NCBI RefSeq assembly: GCF_004358445.1
Contig: NZ_CP037951.1
Coordinates: 228,501 to 292,500 of the forward strand
From: Parashewanella tropica
GTDB lineage: Bacteria; Pseudomonadota; Gammaproteobacteria; Enterobacterales; Shewanellaceae
DNA: 64,000 nucleotides
Direction: 5' to 3'
Shown: positions 49,458 to 57,256 of the stretch, one piece after another
Position numbering within the stretch: position 1 is the first letter of the stretch
Layout: each line of letters opens with the position of its first letter
Notes under the pieces: generated by a model
Seen by the model: only the letters and a program-made list of their open reading frames with translations
Database searches by the model: none
What the model was told of the DNA's origin: nothing
Made by a program: the position numbers and the translations under genes

Positions 49458-49966
49458 TATTCATCCCCTTCTTTTTTAACACCTAATTCATCAGCGAGTC
49501 CTTGGATTGAATCAGTATTTTGTAGTACTTCTTTGAGTAGCTTTTCAAGGTCTCTTGAACGATCGGCTTTACTCAATAACACTTTTAATTGATTACGTGT
49601 TTCCACCATTTTCTTCAGGGGCTCAATTTGCTCAACCAACTTTTCCGGATGAAAATCTTTCATGGATTTGAATTTGAGGTTTACTTCAAACTGGCTGTTA
49701 TCATCGGCAAGTAGGTTATCGACTTTGTAGGAAAGCTGCGGGTCGACCCTCGCCATCACGGCATCAAAATTGTCTTTATCAAGGCCGTAAAACTCTCGCT
49801 CTTCAAGATCAGCCTTTTCGGTGTCAGGCTTATGCCCCGAAAAGTTGCCAATGACACCGACCACGAAAGGCAACTCTTTGGTTTCAAGGGCACCATTGGT
49901 TTCAACATCATAGGTTATACTTACCCTGTTTTTACTTACTCTTTTGTGTTGTGCATTTAAAGCCAT
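49457..49966 (-). CDS. tssB: T6SS sheath small subunit TssB (VipA)
   Basis: The small sheath subunit, also the ClpV recognition partner. The 169-residue product has the family start NRVSITYDVETNGALETKEL followed by PFVVGVIGNFSGHKP, and the conserved region NLKFKSMKDFHPEKLVEQIE. Length is normal. It lies 58 bp after hcp and is directly coupled to tssC. Confidence 0.96.
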   Translation of the reverse strand: MALNAQHKRVSKNRVSITYDVETNGALETKELPFVVGVIGNFSGHKPDTEKADLEEREFYGLDKDNFDAVMARVDPQLSYKVDNLLADDNSQFEVNLKFKSMKDFHPEKLVEQIEPLKKMVETRNQLKVLLSKADRSRDLEKLLKEVLQNTDSIQGLADELGVKKEGDE

Positions 49967-50024
49967 AACACCACCCCTTGATAATATTAAATTAGGCTTA
50001 TTAGATGTTTATATTGACGTCAAA

Positions 50025-50543
50025 TTAACTTTGCTCACCCGAGGTCATGGCGCCTTTTCCAACATCAAATGTAACCAAGCCACCATCAGACATATCACCT
50101 GAGGCTTCTTGGAAGTTATGCTTTTGGGTTATTTCGTTGTAGGTGAATGCAATCGTTTCCACTATCCCACCTTCAGAGATGGACTTGTTGTAGGACGAGA
50201 TTTTGCTATTGGTTAGTTTCATTTGGTAGGCGATTTGTACACCAGAACCGTCAGACATGGGGACGGTTGCGACAAAAGTGACTTCTTTGCCTTCGGCGCC
50301 AGGGCTATAAAGAATGGACATGATAAATTCGGAAGCCCCGTCGGCCATTTTGGTCACGTTTACTTCTTGAACGGCGACAATGCCTTTATCACTGTTAGTG
50401 GCATCGCCCACCTCCATGCCGACATTTCTGACACCCCCCCATGTCAATGAAGTTAGCGCTATCCATCCATCACCATCTAATCCGTCTACAGTAGCCGCGC
50501 CATTTGGCGATACGCCATCTATTTGCATGTATATACTTGCCAT
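50025..50543 (-). CDS. hcp: T6SS inner-tube protein Hcp (TssD)
   Basis: Forms the hexameric rings of the tube that is expelled, and can carry small effectors in its lumen. The 172-residue protein has the Hcp fold signature (IYMQIDGVSPNGAATVDG, then DGWIALTSLTWGG) and ends in a short acidic/Gly-rich tail, so no C-terminal effector domain is fused. A GAGGA ribosome binding site lies about 8 bp before the ATG. It is the second gene of the core operon, 29 bp after tssA. Confidence 0.95.
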   Translation of the reverse strand: MASIYMQIDGVSPNGAATVDGLDGDGWIALTSLTWGGVRNVGMEVGDATNSDKGIVAVQEVNVTKMADGASEFIMSILYSPGAEGKEVTFVATVPMSDGSGVQIAYQMKLTNSKISSYNKSISEGGIVETIAFTYNEITQKHNFQEASGDMSDGGLVTFDVGKGAMTSGEQS

Positions 50544-50572
50544 CTTGTTATCCTCTTATGAATTTTAAAAGA

Positions 50573-51946
50573 TCACCAAGTCACCTTTGTTTTTGGTTTA
50601 GGTTTATTGGTTGTTGGCTTAGTGTTTTGCTGTGTTGTTGTATTGGCTTCAGGAGCCGGAGCATCAACGGGATCATTATTGGTTTGAGCCTGCTGTTGAA
50701 TTGGTGGGGAAGTGTTCGAAGTGGCTGTGTTAGCCTGCAGAGAGTTTGTGGACTTCAAAAGAATCGTTTTTAACAAGCTCTCTTGTGGCTTTGACATTAA
50801 TTCGTCTAGAAGATTGGGTAAAGCCAGTTTTCCCCAATTAATCGCAATATCAAGCAGGTAAGACACTGGACTGTGCGGCTCGGTCTTTTGAAAATAGCTC
50901 GATAATGTTTGTAACTGCTTAAATGCCTGCTCTCGTGTCACGTCACTGCTGTTGGCGATGTCTTCAAAATGAAGAGGTTGTGAAGCGCTCATTTGGGGTT
51001 GTTGAATCGGCGGAGTTGGAGTCGTTGCTTGTTCTTGTTCTTTTGGCGGCTGTGCTGTTACCGTTTCTGTTGTGTCAGAGCTTGTTGATGGGGCGTTATT
51101 TTCGTCATCGTGAGTTTGGCTATTTTCCTCATTAGGGATTGGGGTTATGCCTGTTAGCCTTTCAAAGGCATCGAGTAATGATGAAAGTAGCGCCTTAATG
51201 AAAGAAAAGTTAGTCCCTTGAATCCCGAGTTGAGACGTTTTTTGAGCCACCCATTGTGATATTGCTTCTATGTGAACAATACATAAAGATAAGTTATTCA
51301 CTTTTTCAGATATCGCCTCTTTTTCCTGTGGGATCTTATCCGCAATCGTTTCTTTTAATTGATCGATTTCCCCTTTGTTAATGGCACTTTTATAATCAAA
51401 AAAGCTCAATTCGTGGAGTAAATTAAAGGTTAGAAAGGGTGAGTAAAATAAACAACTTTCGAGAGTGTCACCGACTAATTGAGTAAAAGCTTTTATTTTT
51501 TCAGTACCTTGAGCTTTTTCTTGCTCATCTTTATCGTCTGACTTCAATTTTTCGGAACTGAGAACTGGATTCACTTCATCCCAATGATTGATTAACAAAT
51601 TTGAAAACCAATCAAGTGCAATGACTAAACTTTTTAGGGAGGGAGTAATAAATATTTGAGCCGTTAAAGCCCATGCAATTAGCTCAATATCCTGAGTTTG
51701 ATTTTTAAATACGTCAATCAGTTCTTCAGATAGCTTTTCCCAATTGGTTAAGTTTTCTTGTTGTAATTCATCTAGTAGGCTTTCATCTGGGTTTTGGGTG
51801 AGCACTCTTAAGGATGTTTGAGCTAAATTAAATGAATTGCGTATTTTTCTAAATGAAGCTCTATCTTCTCTTAAATTAACGCCACAAAAATTATCTTGAT
51901 TAATGCCGTTAGCTAAAAGTTCATCCTTAAGTTCTTCTGAAAACAA
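50573..51946 (-). CDS. tssA: T6SS protein TssA (ImpA N-terminal domain)
   Basis: A 457-residue protein with an ImpA N-terminal domain; TssA proteins cap the baseplate or growing sheath and coordinate assembly. The C-terminal third has a low-complexity Thr/Pro/Gln linker followed by a helical segment (DVTREQAFKQLQTLSSYF) and another poly-Thr/Gln/Pro/Lys tail. The start is an unusual TTG at 51946. An in-frame TAA immediately precedes it and a strong GGGAGG lies 5 bp upstream, so no ATG alternative is available nearby. This is the promoter-proximal gene of the main T6SS operon, which runs from here to 33124. Confidence 0.9.
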   Translation of the reverse strand: MFSEELKDELLANGINQDNFCGVNLREDRASFRKIRNSFNLAQTSLRVLTQNPDESLLDELQQENLTNWEKLSEELIDVFKNQTQDIELIAWALTAQIFITPSLKSLVIALDWFSNLLINHWDEVNPVLSSEKLKSDDKDEQEKAQGTEKIKAFTQLVGDTLESCLFYSPFLTFNLLHELSFFDYKSAINKGEIDQLKETIADKIPQEKEAISEKVNNLSLCIVHIEAISQWVAQKTSQLGIQGTNFSFIKALLSSLLDAFERLTGITPIPNEENSQTHDDENNAPSTSSDTTETVTAQPPKEQEQATTPTPPIQQPQMSASQPLHFEDIANSSDVTREQAFKQLQTLSSYFQKTEPHSPVSYLLDIAINWGKLALPNLLDELMSKPQESLLKTILLKSTNSLQANTATSNTSPPIQQQAQTNNDPVDAPAPEANTTTQQNTKPTTNKPKPKTKVTW

Positions 51947-52177
51947 TTATGCCTCCCAAAAATATCAGGTTAGACAATGCACTATATTTATTAGTTAGTA
52001 ATCTAAACCTAACTGAAAAATATACAAACAATAAATGCTACTATGTAATTATTTAAAATTATTAGTATGTTTAACAGTTAATTACGAGGAGTTTTCTGAG
52101 TGAGTTAATTTTTAATTTGTTGTGTAAATATGTTTTTATTTTTATATTGAATTTGAAGTCGGTTTTGATATTGAAAA

Positions 52178-52954
52178 TTAACATAATGGCGAATAATGCC
52201 TGATTTCCCACGCTTTACCAAGAGCAAAGCTCACATCATATTTCGCTTTATGCCAAAAATAGTTTGCGAACCAATTTTCAAAGAAACTGGTGCTAAACCA
52301 ATACTCACCAAAATTGGGATCGAACATGAGTATTTCATTTGTACCTGTATACACCGCAAAAGTATGGGCTGCAAGCGTGCCGAAAACACTTACTAATTTA
52401 TAATCGGAAATACCAGAGTAAGGTCTTGCGATGGCTTTTGCCAACGTTTTAGGGTCGGTTTTTTTTGCACTATTTTCACTTTTATCAATCTGTCTGCCAT
52501 GAATCCCTGAAAAAAAGCGTTTTTTATTTTTCCCTCTTGTATAGCCTTCGGATCCTACCAACGAGAAGTGCTTTTGAGCGATTCCCTTTGATTTAAACCA
52601 ATCTTCAGTGACTCTGTCTTGATCCATGCCATCCCCACTGGCGGCTATCCCAAACTTTTGCAGCATTTTCACTCTATCCATTACCACTTGATTGAGAATA
52701 TTTGGGTTGTAGTTGATATAAAGATGATTCCAAAGAGAATCTCCCTTTATGTGGTAATAAATCCATATACTAGACAGCGCATGACATACGCCTCCATGAG
52801 TGTCTTTTTGCCCTTTGATAGCTTTAAAAATATTGCCTTTTCCCTGACAAAAGGGATGAGTGCAGTGCCCACCGTATTTTTTAGCACTCAATTGAATATC
52901 TTTAGATGCAGAAGCGGCAATCATATGAGCTATTTTTTCAAAGATTACGGACAT
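52178..52954 (-). CDS. YopT-like (C58-type) cysteine protease homologue, copy 3
   Basis: A 258-residue protein, the most YopT-like of the four. Its catalytic Cys57 is in HGGVCHALSSIW, His197 in AAHTFAVY and Asp212 in MFDPNFGEYWFS. It has an extra Cys/His-rich stretch near residues 29-37 (GGHCTHPFCQG) and a basic insertion at 140-165. It shares only the triad motifs with copies 1, 2 and 4. There is no signal peptide. It lies just upstream of tssA, on the same strand but separated by 231 AT-rich bp, so it is probably transcribed separately. The family role is proteolysis of host signalling proteins; the substrate is unknown here. Confidence 0.7.
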   Translation of the reverse strand: MSVIFEKIAHMIAASASKDIQLSAKKYGGHCTHPFCQGKGNIFKAIKGQKDTHGGVCHALSSIWIYYHIKGDSLWNHLYINYNPNILNQVVMDRVKMLQKFGIAASGDGMDQDRVTEDWFKSKGIAQKHFSLVGSEGYTRGKNKKRFFSGIHGRQIDKSENSAKKTDPKTLAKAIARPYSGISDYKLVSVFGTLAAHTFAVYTGTNEILMFDPNFGEYWFSTSFFENWFANYFWHKAKYDVSFALGKAWEIRHYSPLC

Positions 52955-53185
52955 TTTTTAAGGCTTTCCCGACAGATTTATAATATAGACATGAACAGTA
53001 GAAGTGCTTGGCTTAAAATTTAAAAATTGTTTGCGATATATGATTAAGTCTATCGTTATTTAATCAATTGAAAAATAAATTTAAGTTCAATAATTATGCG
53101 AAATTGTTATATGACGTAATTAAATTGACTTAGAATACGAATTTAAAATTTACTATGTATTATGTTTGATGATGGGAGAGTAAAT

Positions 53186-53566
53186 ATGGCTTTTGATGTT
53201 ATAAATTACGATCAAACGTATTGGTCATATAATAGTAAATTGGATATTGTTGTTACAAATGCTAAAGAACTGGAGGGGTTTAATAATTTTTTAAAAGAAT
53301 GTGATAGTTTAAATGGAACTCAATTATTAATGTACGTTTTTGTTGATAGTGAAAAGCCAATACAAAAGGTGTTTTATGCCAAGAGTGATGAGGATATGCG
53401 ACTCAGAGAGTTTTTTGTGACTGACCAAAATCACGCTCAATTAATGGCTTCTACAGATTTATCCCAATTTTGCATCAGGTTTAAAGCTTCCTTTAATCAG
53501 TGGTGTGACTTACCTGCTCAGTATGATTTGCTACATCAACAACAGTATTTATCAGCAAAAAAGTAA
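53186..53566 (+). CDS. Small protein of unknown function between YopT-like genes
   Basis: A 126-residue protein, not recognised. The frame also has an ATG at 53162, but the ATG at 53186 (MAFDVINYDQTYW) has GGGAG seven bases upstream and is the better start. The sequence is a mix of short beta strands and helices, with no signal peptide or known motif. The first half is more AT-rich than the neighbouring housekeeping genes. It is oriented opposite to the YopT-like genes on either side, ending 18 bp from copy 4. It could be a chaperone, adaptor or immunity-type partner, but nothing in the sequence decides. Confidence 0.5.
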   Translation: MAFDVINYDQTYWSYNSKLDIVVTNAKELEGFNNFLKECDSLNGTQLLMYVFVDSEKPIQKVFYAKSDEDMRLREFFVTDQNHAQLMASTDLSQFCIRFKASFNQWCDLPAQYDLLHQQQYLSAKK

Positions 53567-53584
53567 GGTGTCTTGCTCGGTGCT

Positions 53585-54220
53585 TTAATCTTCAACACTA
53601 TAAGTACATACTCTTAAACCCGAAAATTTGTTTTCTTTATAGAATTGAGTAGCAATAAAATTGATTAAACGACAACAGGCTCGAGCATCTTTCATAACCC
53701 CAAATCCATAATTGGGATCAAACATAATACTGCCAGCTAGCCCTTTATCTCCGCCTCCTATTCTGCAACACATCATGTGCTTTCTTGCTCCCTTGAAACC
53801 GAGCATAGCCGTTACATTTTCTTGTGTGAGTAAAAAGGACATGCCAGACATGACGTCATCAAAGTTTTGTTGAAATTCCATGACATATTTGACACTTTTT
53901 ACCAGTGTAGGGATGTATTTGTATTTTAAGACAGGATCCCCTCCAGGGAGGACATTTTGAAAGCGGTGATAGCCACGGATAAGTGACCGCCCTTTGATTT
54001 CTTTACAGCTTTCTATAAACGCATCGGGACTAAAATTGCATTCCAAGACGTAGACACAGGCTCCAAAGCAGTATCCATCCGAAGGGCTGTCTTCGTCAGC
54101 CAATATTTCAGCAACTCTTGATAGGCCACTTGGCCCGCGATAATAGCCTTTACTGTCTACTTGAGAAAAAGGTACAGCTATTCCTTCTAGACGTTCGACG
54201 GTTTTTTCGAAATCAGCCAT
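53585..54220 (-). CDS. YopT-like (C58-type) cysteine protease homologue, copy 4
   Basis: A 211-residue protein with the same triad layout: Cys51 in SDGYCFGACVYVLE, His148 in RKHMMCC and Asp168 in MFDPNYGFGVM. It shares with copies 1 and 2 an EGIA near the N-terminus and an RGYxxFQ-like segment after the catalytic helix (LIRGYHRFQ), so these three form a subfamily. No export signal. It lies 229 bp upstream of, and divergent from, vgrG. T6SS effectors are often encoded beside their VgrG carrier, which supports (but does not prove) that it is delivered by this system. Confidence 0.65.
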   Translation of the reverse strand: MADFEKTVERLEGIAVPFSQVDSKGYYRGPSGLSRVAEILADEDSPSDGYCFGACVYVLECNFSPDAFIESCKEIKGRSLIRGYHRFQNVLPGGDPVLKYKYIPTLVKSVKYVMEFQQNFDDVMSGMSFLLTQENVTAMLGFKGARKHMMCCRIGGGDKGLAGSIMFDPNYGFGVMKDARACCRLINFIATQFYKENKFSGLRVCTYSVED

Positions 54221-54449
54221 GGTATTTCTCTGAGTCTATATAGTGAAACTGCTAATTTAAAATCTTGTTAATTCGTGATTGACTTTTTATTCCTTAAACG
54301 CACTATTTTTAATAGATTTTTTAAAAGGATAAAGCTAACTATCTTGGATTTGCACATAATTTATAGAAATAATAAATCTACAAATGATATTAACTATTTG
54401 AGAATTAAAAAATTAGACTTAATGTTTTTATTTAATTGATGCTTTTTGT

Positions 54450-56327
54450 ATGTCAGATATTGAATATGACGTTGAAGCCAGAGAACTCAATGTTGTGATT
54501 GATAGTGGAGATCCCATAATCGGTACCACGTTGACCTGTGAACAAGTGCTTTCCTCTGGTTGTACTCTCGATATTTCAGTATGTTCACCTGAAGCAATAG
54601 AGTCTACTGTGTTAGGCACTGAAGTGTGTGCAAGCTATCAACAGTCGGAAACTGAATTTGAGCGAGATTATGTTGGGCTGGTGAGGAGTGTTTTTTTTAA
54701 AGGCTTTAGCGAAGAAAAATCACTGTATTATTACAACATTGTTGCCGTAGATCCCTTATCTTTATTATCCCATCGTCATAATCGGCAAATTTTCCAAGAA
54801 ATGACTACCAAGGCGATTGTAGAACAAGTGCTAGAAGATGCTGAGCTTGGAACGTATTTCACATTTAAGCTGTCAGCTGAAGGCACTGAAAAAGAATACT
54901 GTACTCAAATGGATGAGACAGATTTAGAATTTATTCAGCGGCTATTTGCCAGCGAAGGATGGTATTACTACCTTCAGCATACGGAATCCACGCCTAATGT
55001 TGTCGTTTCTGACTCTCCTCAAGGCTACGAAGATGCAGAAACAGACACGTTAAGTTATCGAGATAAAGAAGATGATCCCATTAATGTACTCGAACAATGG
55101 CAGCAAATGACGCATATTGGTACGGCTTCCATTATGCTGGCAGATCATACAGAAACCTTGGCTGAAGTTTTTGACAGCAGCGATAGAGAAAGTGATGCCG
55201 ATACCAATCTGAGCGGATTAAAAAGCTACCACTTTGGTGATGGTTTTGAAGAAAAAGGCGCAATAAGAGATTCCGCTAAAATTCGAATGGAAGCGCTCGA
55301 TGCTTATCGGGTTGTTTCTCAATCTCAATCGCAAATTTCGGTACTTTCATGCGGCAATGTGTTTAAGCTTGATAAGCATCCTGTCGACGATCTGAACCAA
55401 GAGTATGTCATCATCGCCATTTCCCACTCGATTTCAACAAGCAGTTCGTCAGGCGGTGCAGGTTACAGTAACGCATTTAAATGTATTCCGAAAGAAACCC
55501 CTTTTCATCCTCCTTTTATTCCAAAACCTAAAGTAGAAGGGTTGCAATGTGCAACAGTAACCGGCCCGAGTGGAGAAAAAGTTTATGCCGATGACAATGG
55601 GCAGATCAAAGTGCAATTTCACTGGGATACGTTAGGTGAAAATGATGAAAACACTTCTTGTTATATTCCTGTGTCTCAGCCTTTTGCCAGTAATGCTGCT
55701 GGCTGCATGTTTACTCCTCAAGTGGGCGATGAGGTTTTGGTTCAATACATTGATGGTAATCCAGATAGACCGGTTATCGTGGGGTCATTGTATAACACTA
55801 ACAACGCGGTACCTTATGACACGCCCACTCAATGCGGCATTATGACGGCATCGGGAGGAGGGCTCAGCTTTGAAGAAAAAGAGGGAGAAGAAGAAGTTTC
55901 TATTCTTTCCTCTAATAACTTTTCAATGGAAGTTGAAAATGAGGCCAAGGTATCCTTCAAGGGGGAGTACGCTGGTGAATATGAAAAAGCAGTAGACATC
56001 CAATGTAAAGATGCCGTTGCGTTTGAGTCAAAAGATGCCGTTGAACTCAAAGGTGACAAAGTTGTGATTGAAGCGAAATCCAAGCTTCAATTGAAAGTAG
56101 GCAGCTGTACGGTTGAGATCAGTTCAAGTGGTATTAAGGTTACTGGCTCTAAAGTAGCCATTAGTGCCAAAGGGAAATTAGAAGTAAAAGGCGCAGCAGT
56201 GAAGTTAGCTGGGCAAGCAAAGGTCGAAGTCAAAGGCGCAATGACCAAAGTCGAAGGAAGTGCGATGAATCAAATCAAAGGCGGCGCCATGGTGAAATTG
56301 AAAGGCGGCGTATCAATGATTAATTAA
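54450..56327 (+). CDS. vgrG: T6SS spike protein VgrG (TssI)
   Basis: The trimeric spike at the tip of the Hcp tube. The 625-residue protein has the gp27-like N-terminal part (about 1-350, with DYVGLVRSVFF and TDLEFIQRLFASEGWYYYL). A gp5-like OB domain follows (about 370-450: ATVTGPSGEKVYADDNGQIK, then PQVGDEVLVQYIDGNPDRP and PVIVGSLYN), then a repetitive beta-prism/needle of short strands (about 480-625). There is no extra C-terminal catalytic domain, so effectors would have to attach non-covalently. It is followed 24 bp later by a 193-residue protein and then PAAR, which together look like one cassette. The ribosome binding site is weak. Confidence 0.95.
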   Translation: MSDIEYDVEARELNVVIDSGDPIIGTTLTCEQVLSSGCTLDISVCSPEAIESTVLGTEVCASYQQSETEFERDYVGLVRSVFFKGFSEEKSLYYYNIVAVDPLSLLSHRHNRQIFQEMTTKAIVEQVLEDAELGTYFTFKLSAEGTEKEYCTQMDETDLEFIQRLFASEGWYYYLQHTESTPNVVVSDSPQGYEDAETDTLSYRDKEDDPINVLEQWQQMTHIGTASIMLADHTETLAEVFDSSDRESDADTNLSGLKSYHFGDGFEEKGAIRDSAKIRMEALDAYRVVSQSQSQISVLSCGNVFKLDKHPVDDLNQEYVIIAISHSISTSSSSGGAGYSNAFKCIPKETPFHPPFIPKPKVEGLQCATVTGPSGEKVYADDNGQIKVQFHWDTLGENDENTSCYIPVSQPFASNAAGCMFTPQVGDEVLVQYIDGNPDRPVIVGSLYNTNNAVPYDTPTQCGIMTASGGGLSFEEKEGEEEVSILSSNNFSMEVENEAKVSFKGEYAGEYEKAVDIQCKDAVAFESKDAVELKGDKVVIEAKSKLQLKVGSCTVEISSSGIKVTGSKVAISAKGKLEVKGAAVKLAGQAKVEVKGAMTKVEGSAMNQIKGGAMVKLKGGVSMIN

Positions 56328-56351
56328 CCATCCTCCTATTCGAGAGCATTA

Positions 56352-56933
56352 ATGAAACTAAAAAAAGTTCCCTACAGTTCAGCACACGAAATATTAGCCC
56401 TTTATGAGGCCGATGAAGAGTTTGTAGCTTTGGCGGAGTCTGATTCAACGCCCTATGATTTGATCCAATTAGGCATAAAGAACGACTTACATTCAGAAGC
56501 CATCAAGTTTTTGGCTCATGGAATGCCTATCAGGGAAGCGGTTTGGTGGGCGGTGATATGTGCTGAACAACGCAAAGATTGGAACGATAAAGAATTGGCC
56601 GCCATTGGCGCAGCGAGAGCTTGGGTTAAAGAACCCGATGAAACCAGTCGTCGATACGCCGAAGATATGGCCGGTAAAGTTGGGCTTGAGACGGGCGCAG
56701 GTTGGGTGGCTCAGGCCGCCTTTTGGTCAGGTGGCAATATGCTTGCACCGGGAGCGCCATTTGTTCCACCGCCACCTTATGCCTATGCTCAAGCCGTTGC
56801 AGGAGCAATAACCTTAACCGCTGTGTTACCTGAAGGAGAGGGCGCAGAGGAGTTTTATCAGCAATTTTTTGTTATGGGATTAGATATTGCCCAAGGGGGA
56901 AATGGGCTCAATCAGCTCAAGATTGATCATTAA
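56352..56933 (+). CDS. VgrG-associated protein (DUF6931-like), function unknown
   Basis: A 193-residue helical protein between vgrG and PAAR. It contains short helix repeats such as IKFLAHGMPIREAVWWAVIC, DWNDKELAAIGAARAWV and TGAGWVAQAAFWSGGNM, and a proline-rich loop (PFVPPPPYAYAQAV). I associate it, without being able to check, with the DUF6931 family often seen in T6SS VgrG cassettes. A role as adaptor or chaperone that loads cargo onto VgrG or PAAR is possible from its position only. It is separated by 24 bp from vgrG and by 11 bp from the PAAR gene. Confidence 0.7.
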   Translation: MKLKKVPYSSAHEILALYEADEEFVALAESDSTPYDLIQLGIKNDLHSEAIKFLAHGMPIREAVWWAVICAEQRKDWNDKELAAIGAARAWVKEPDETSRRYAEDMAGKVGLETGAGWVAQAAFWSGGNMLAPGAPFVPPPPYAYAQAVAGAITLTAVLPEGEGAEEFYQQFFVMGLDIAQGGNGLNQLKIDH

Positions 56934-56944
56934 GGAGGTATTTT

Positions 56945-57235
56945 ATGCCTATGCCAGCTTCAAGGGCGACAGATATGCATATTTGCCCAATGGTAACGGC
57001 CATCATTCCACATGTAGGAGGGCCACTGGCTCCAATGCCGTGTACGGTACTTATTGGCAATATGCCTGCGGCTACGATGACTCAAATGTGCGTATGCGTA
57101 GGACCACCGGATACGATAATTAAAGGCAGTATGACAGTGCTTATTAGTAATATGCCAGGTACCCGTTTAGGCGATACCAGCGGCCATGGTGCCAATACTA
57201 TATTGGGCTGGCCAACTGTATTAATGGGAGATTGA
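56945..57235 (+). CDS. PAAR-domain spike tip protein
   Basis: A 96-residue protein of the PAAR type that sharpens the VgrG spike. Hallmarks are the proline/alanine-rich start with MPASRATDMHICPM, the repeated VLIGNMPAATM and VLISNMPGTRLGD segments, and Cys/His residues (HICP, TQMCVC, SGHG) positioned to bind the structural metal. It is a bare PAAR with no N- or C-terminal effector extension. It has a perfect AAGGAGGT ribosome binding site. It is the last gene of the vgrG cassette and converges with the collagenase gene 21 bp downstream. Confidence 0.88.
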   Translation: MPMPASRATDMHICPMVTAIIPHVGGPLAPMPCTVLIGNMPAATMTQMCVCVGPPDTIIKGSMTVLISNMPGTRLGDTSGHGANTILGWPTVLMGD

Positions 57236-57256
57236 ACAAGAGGACAATTGAATGCC

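Noticed and set aside
50025..50543. Hcp tail as a fused effector domain
   Set aside because: The protein is only 172 residues, the normal size of the Hcp fold with a short tail.
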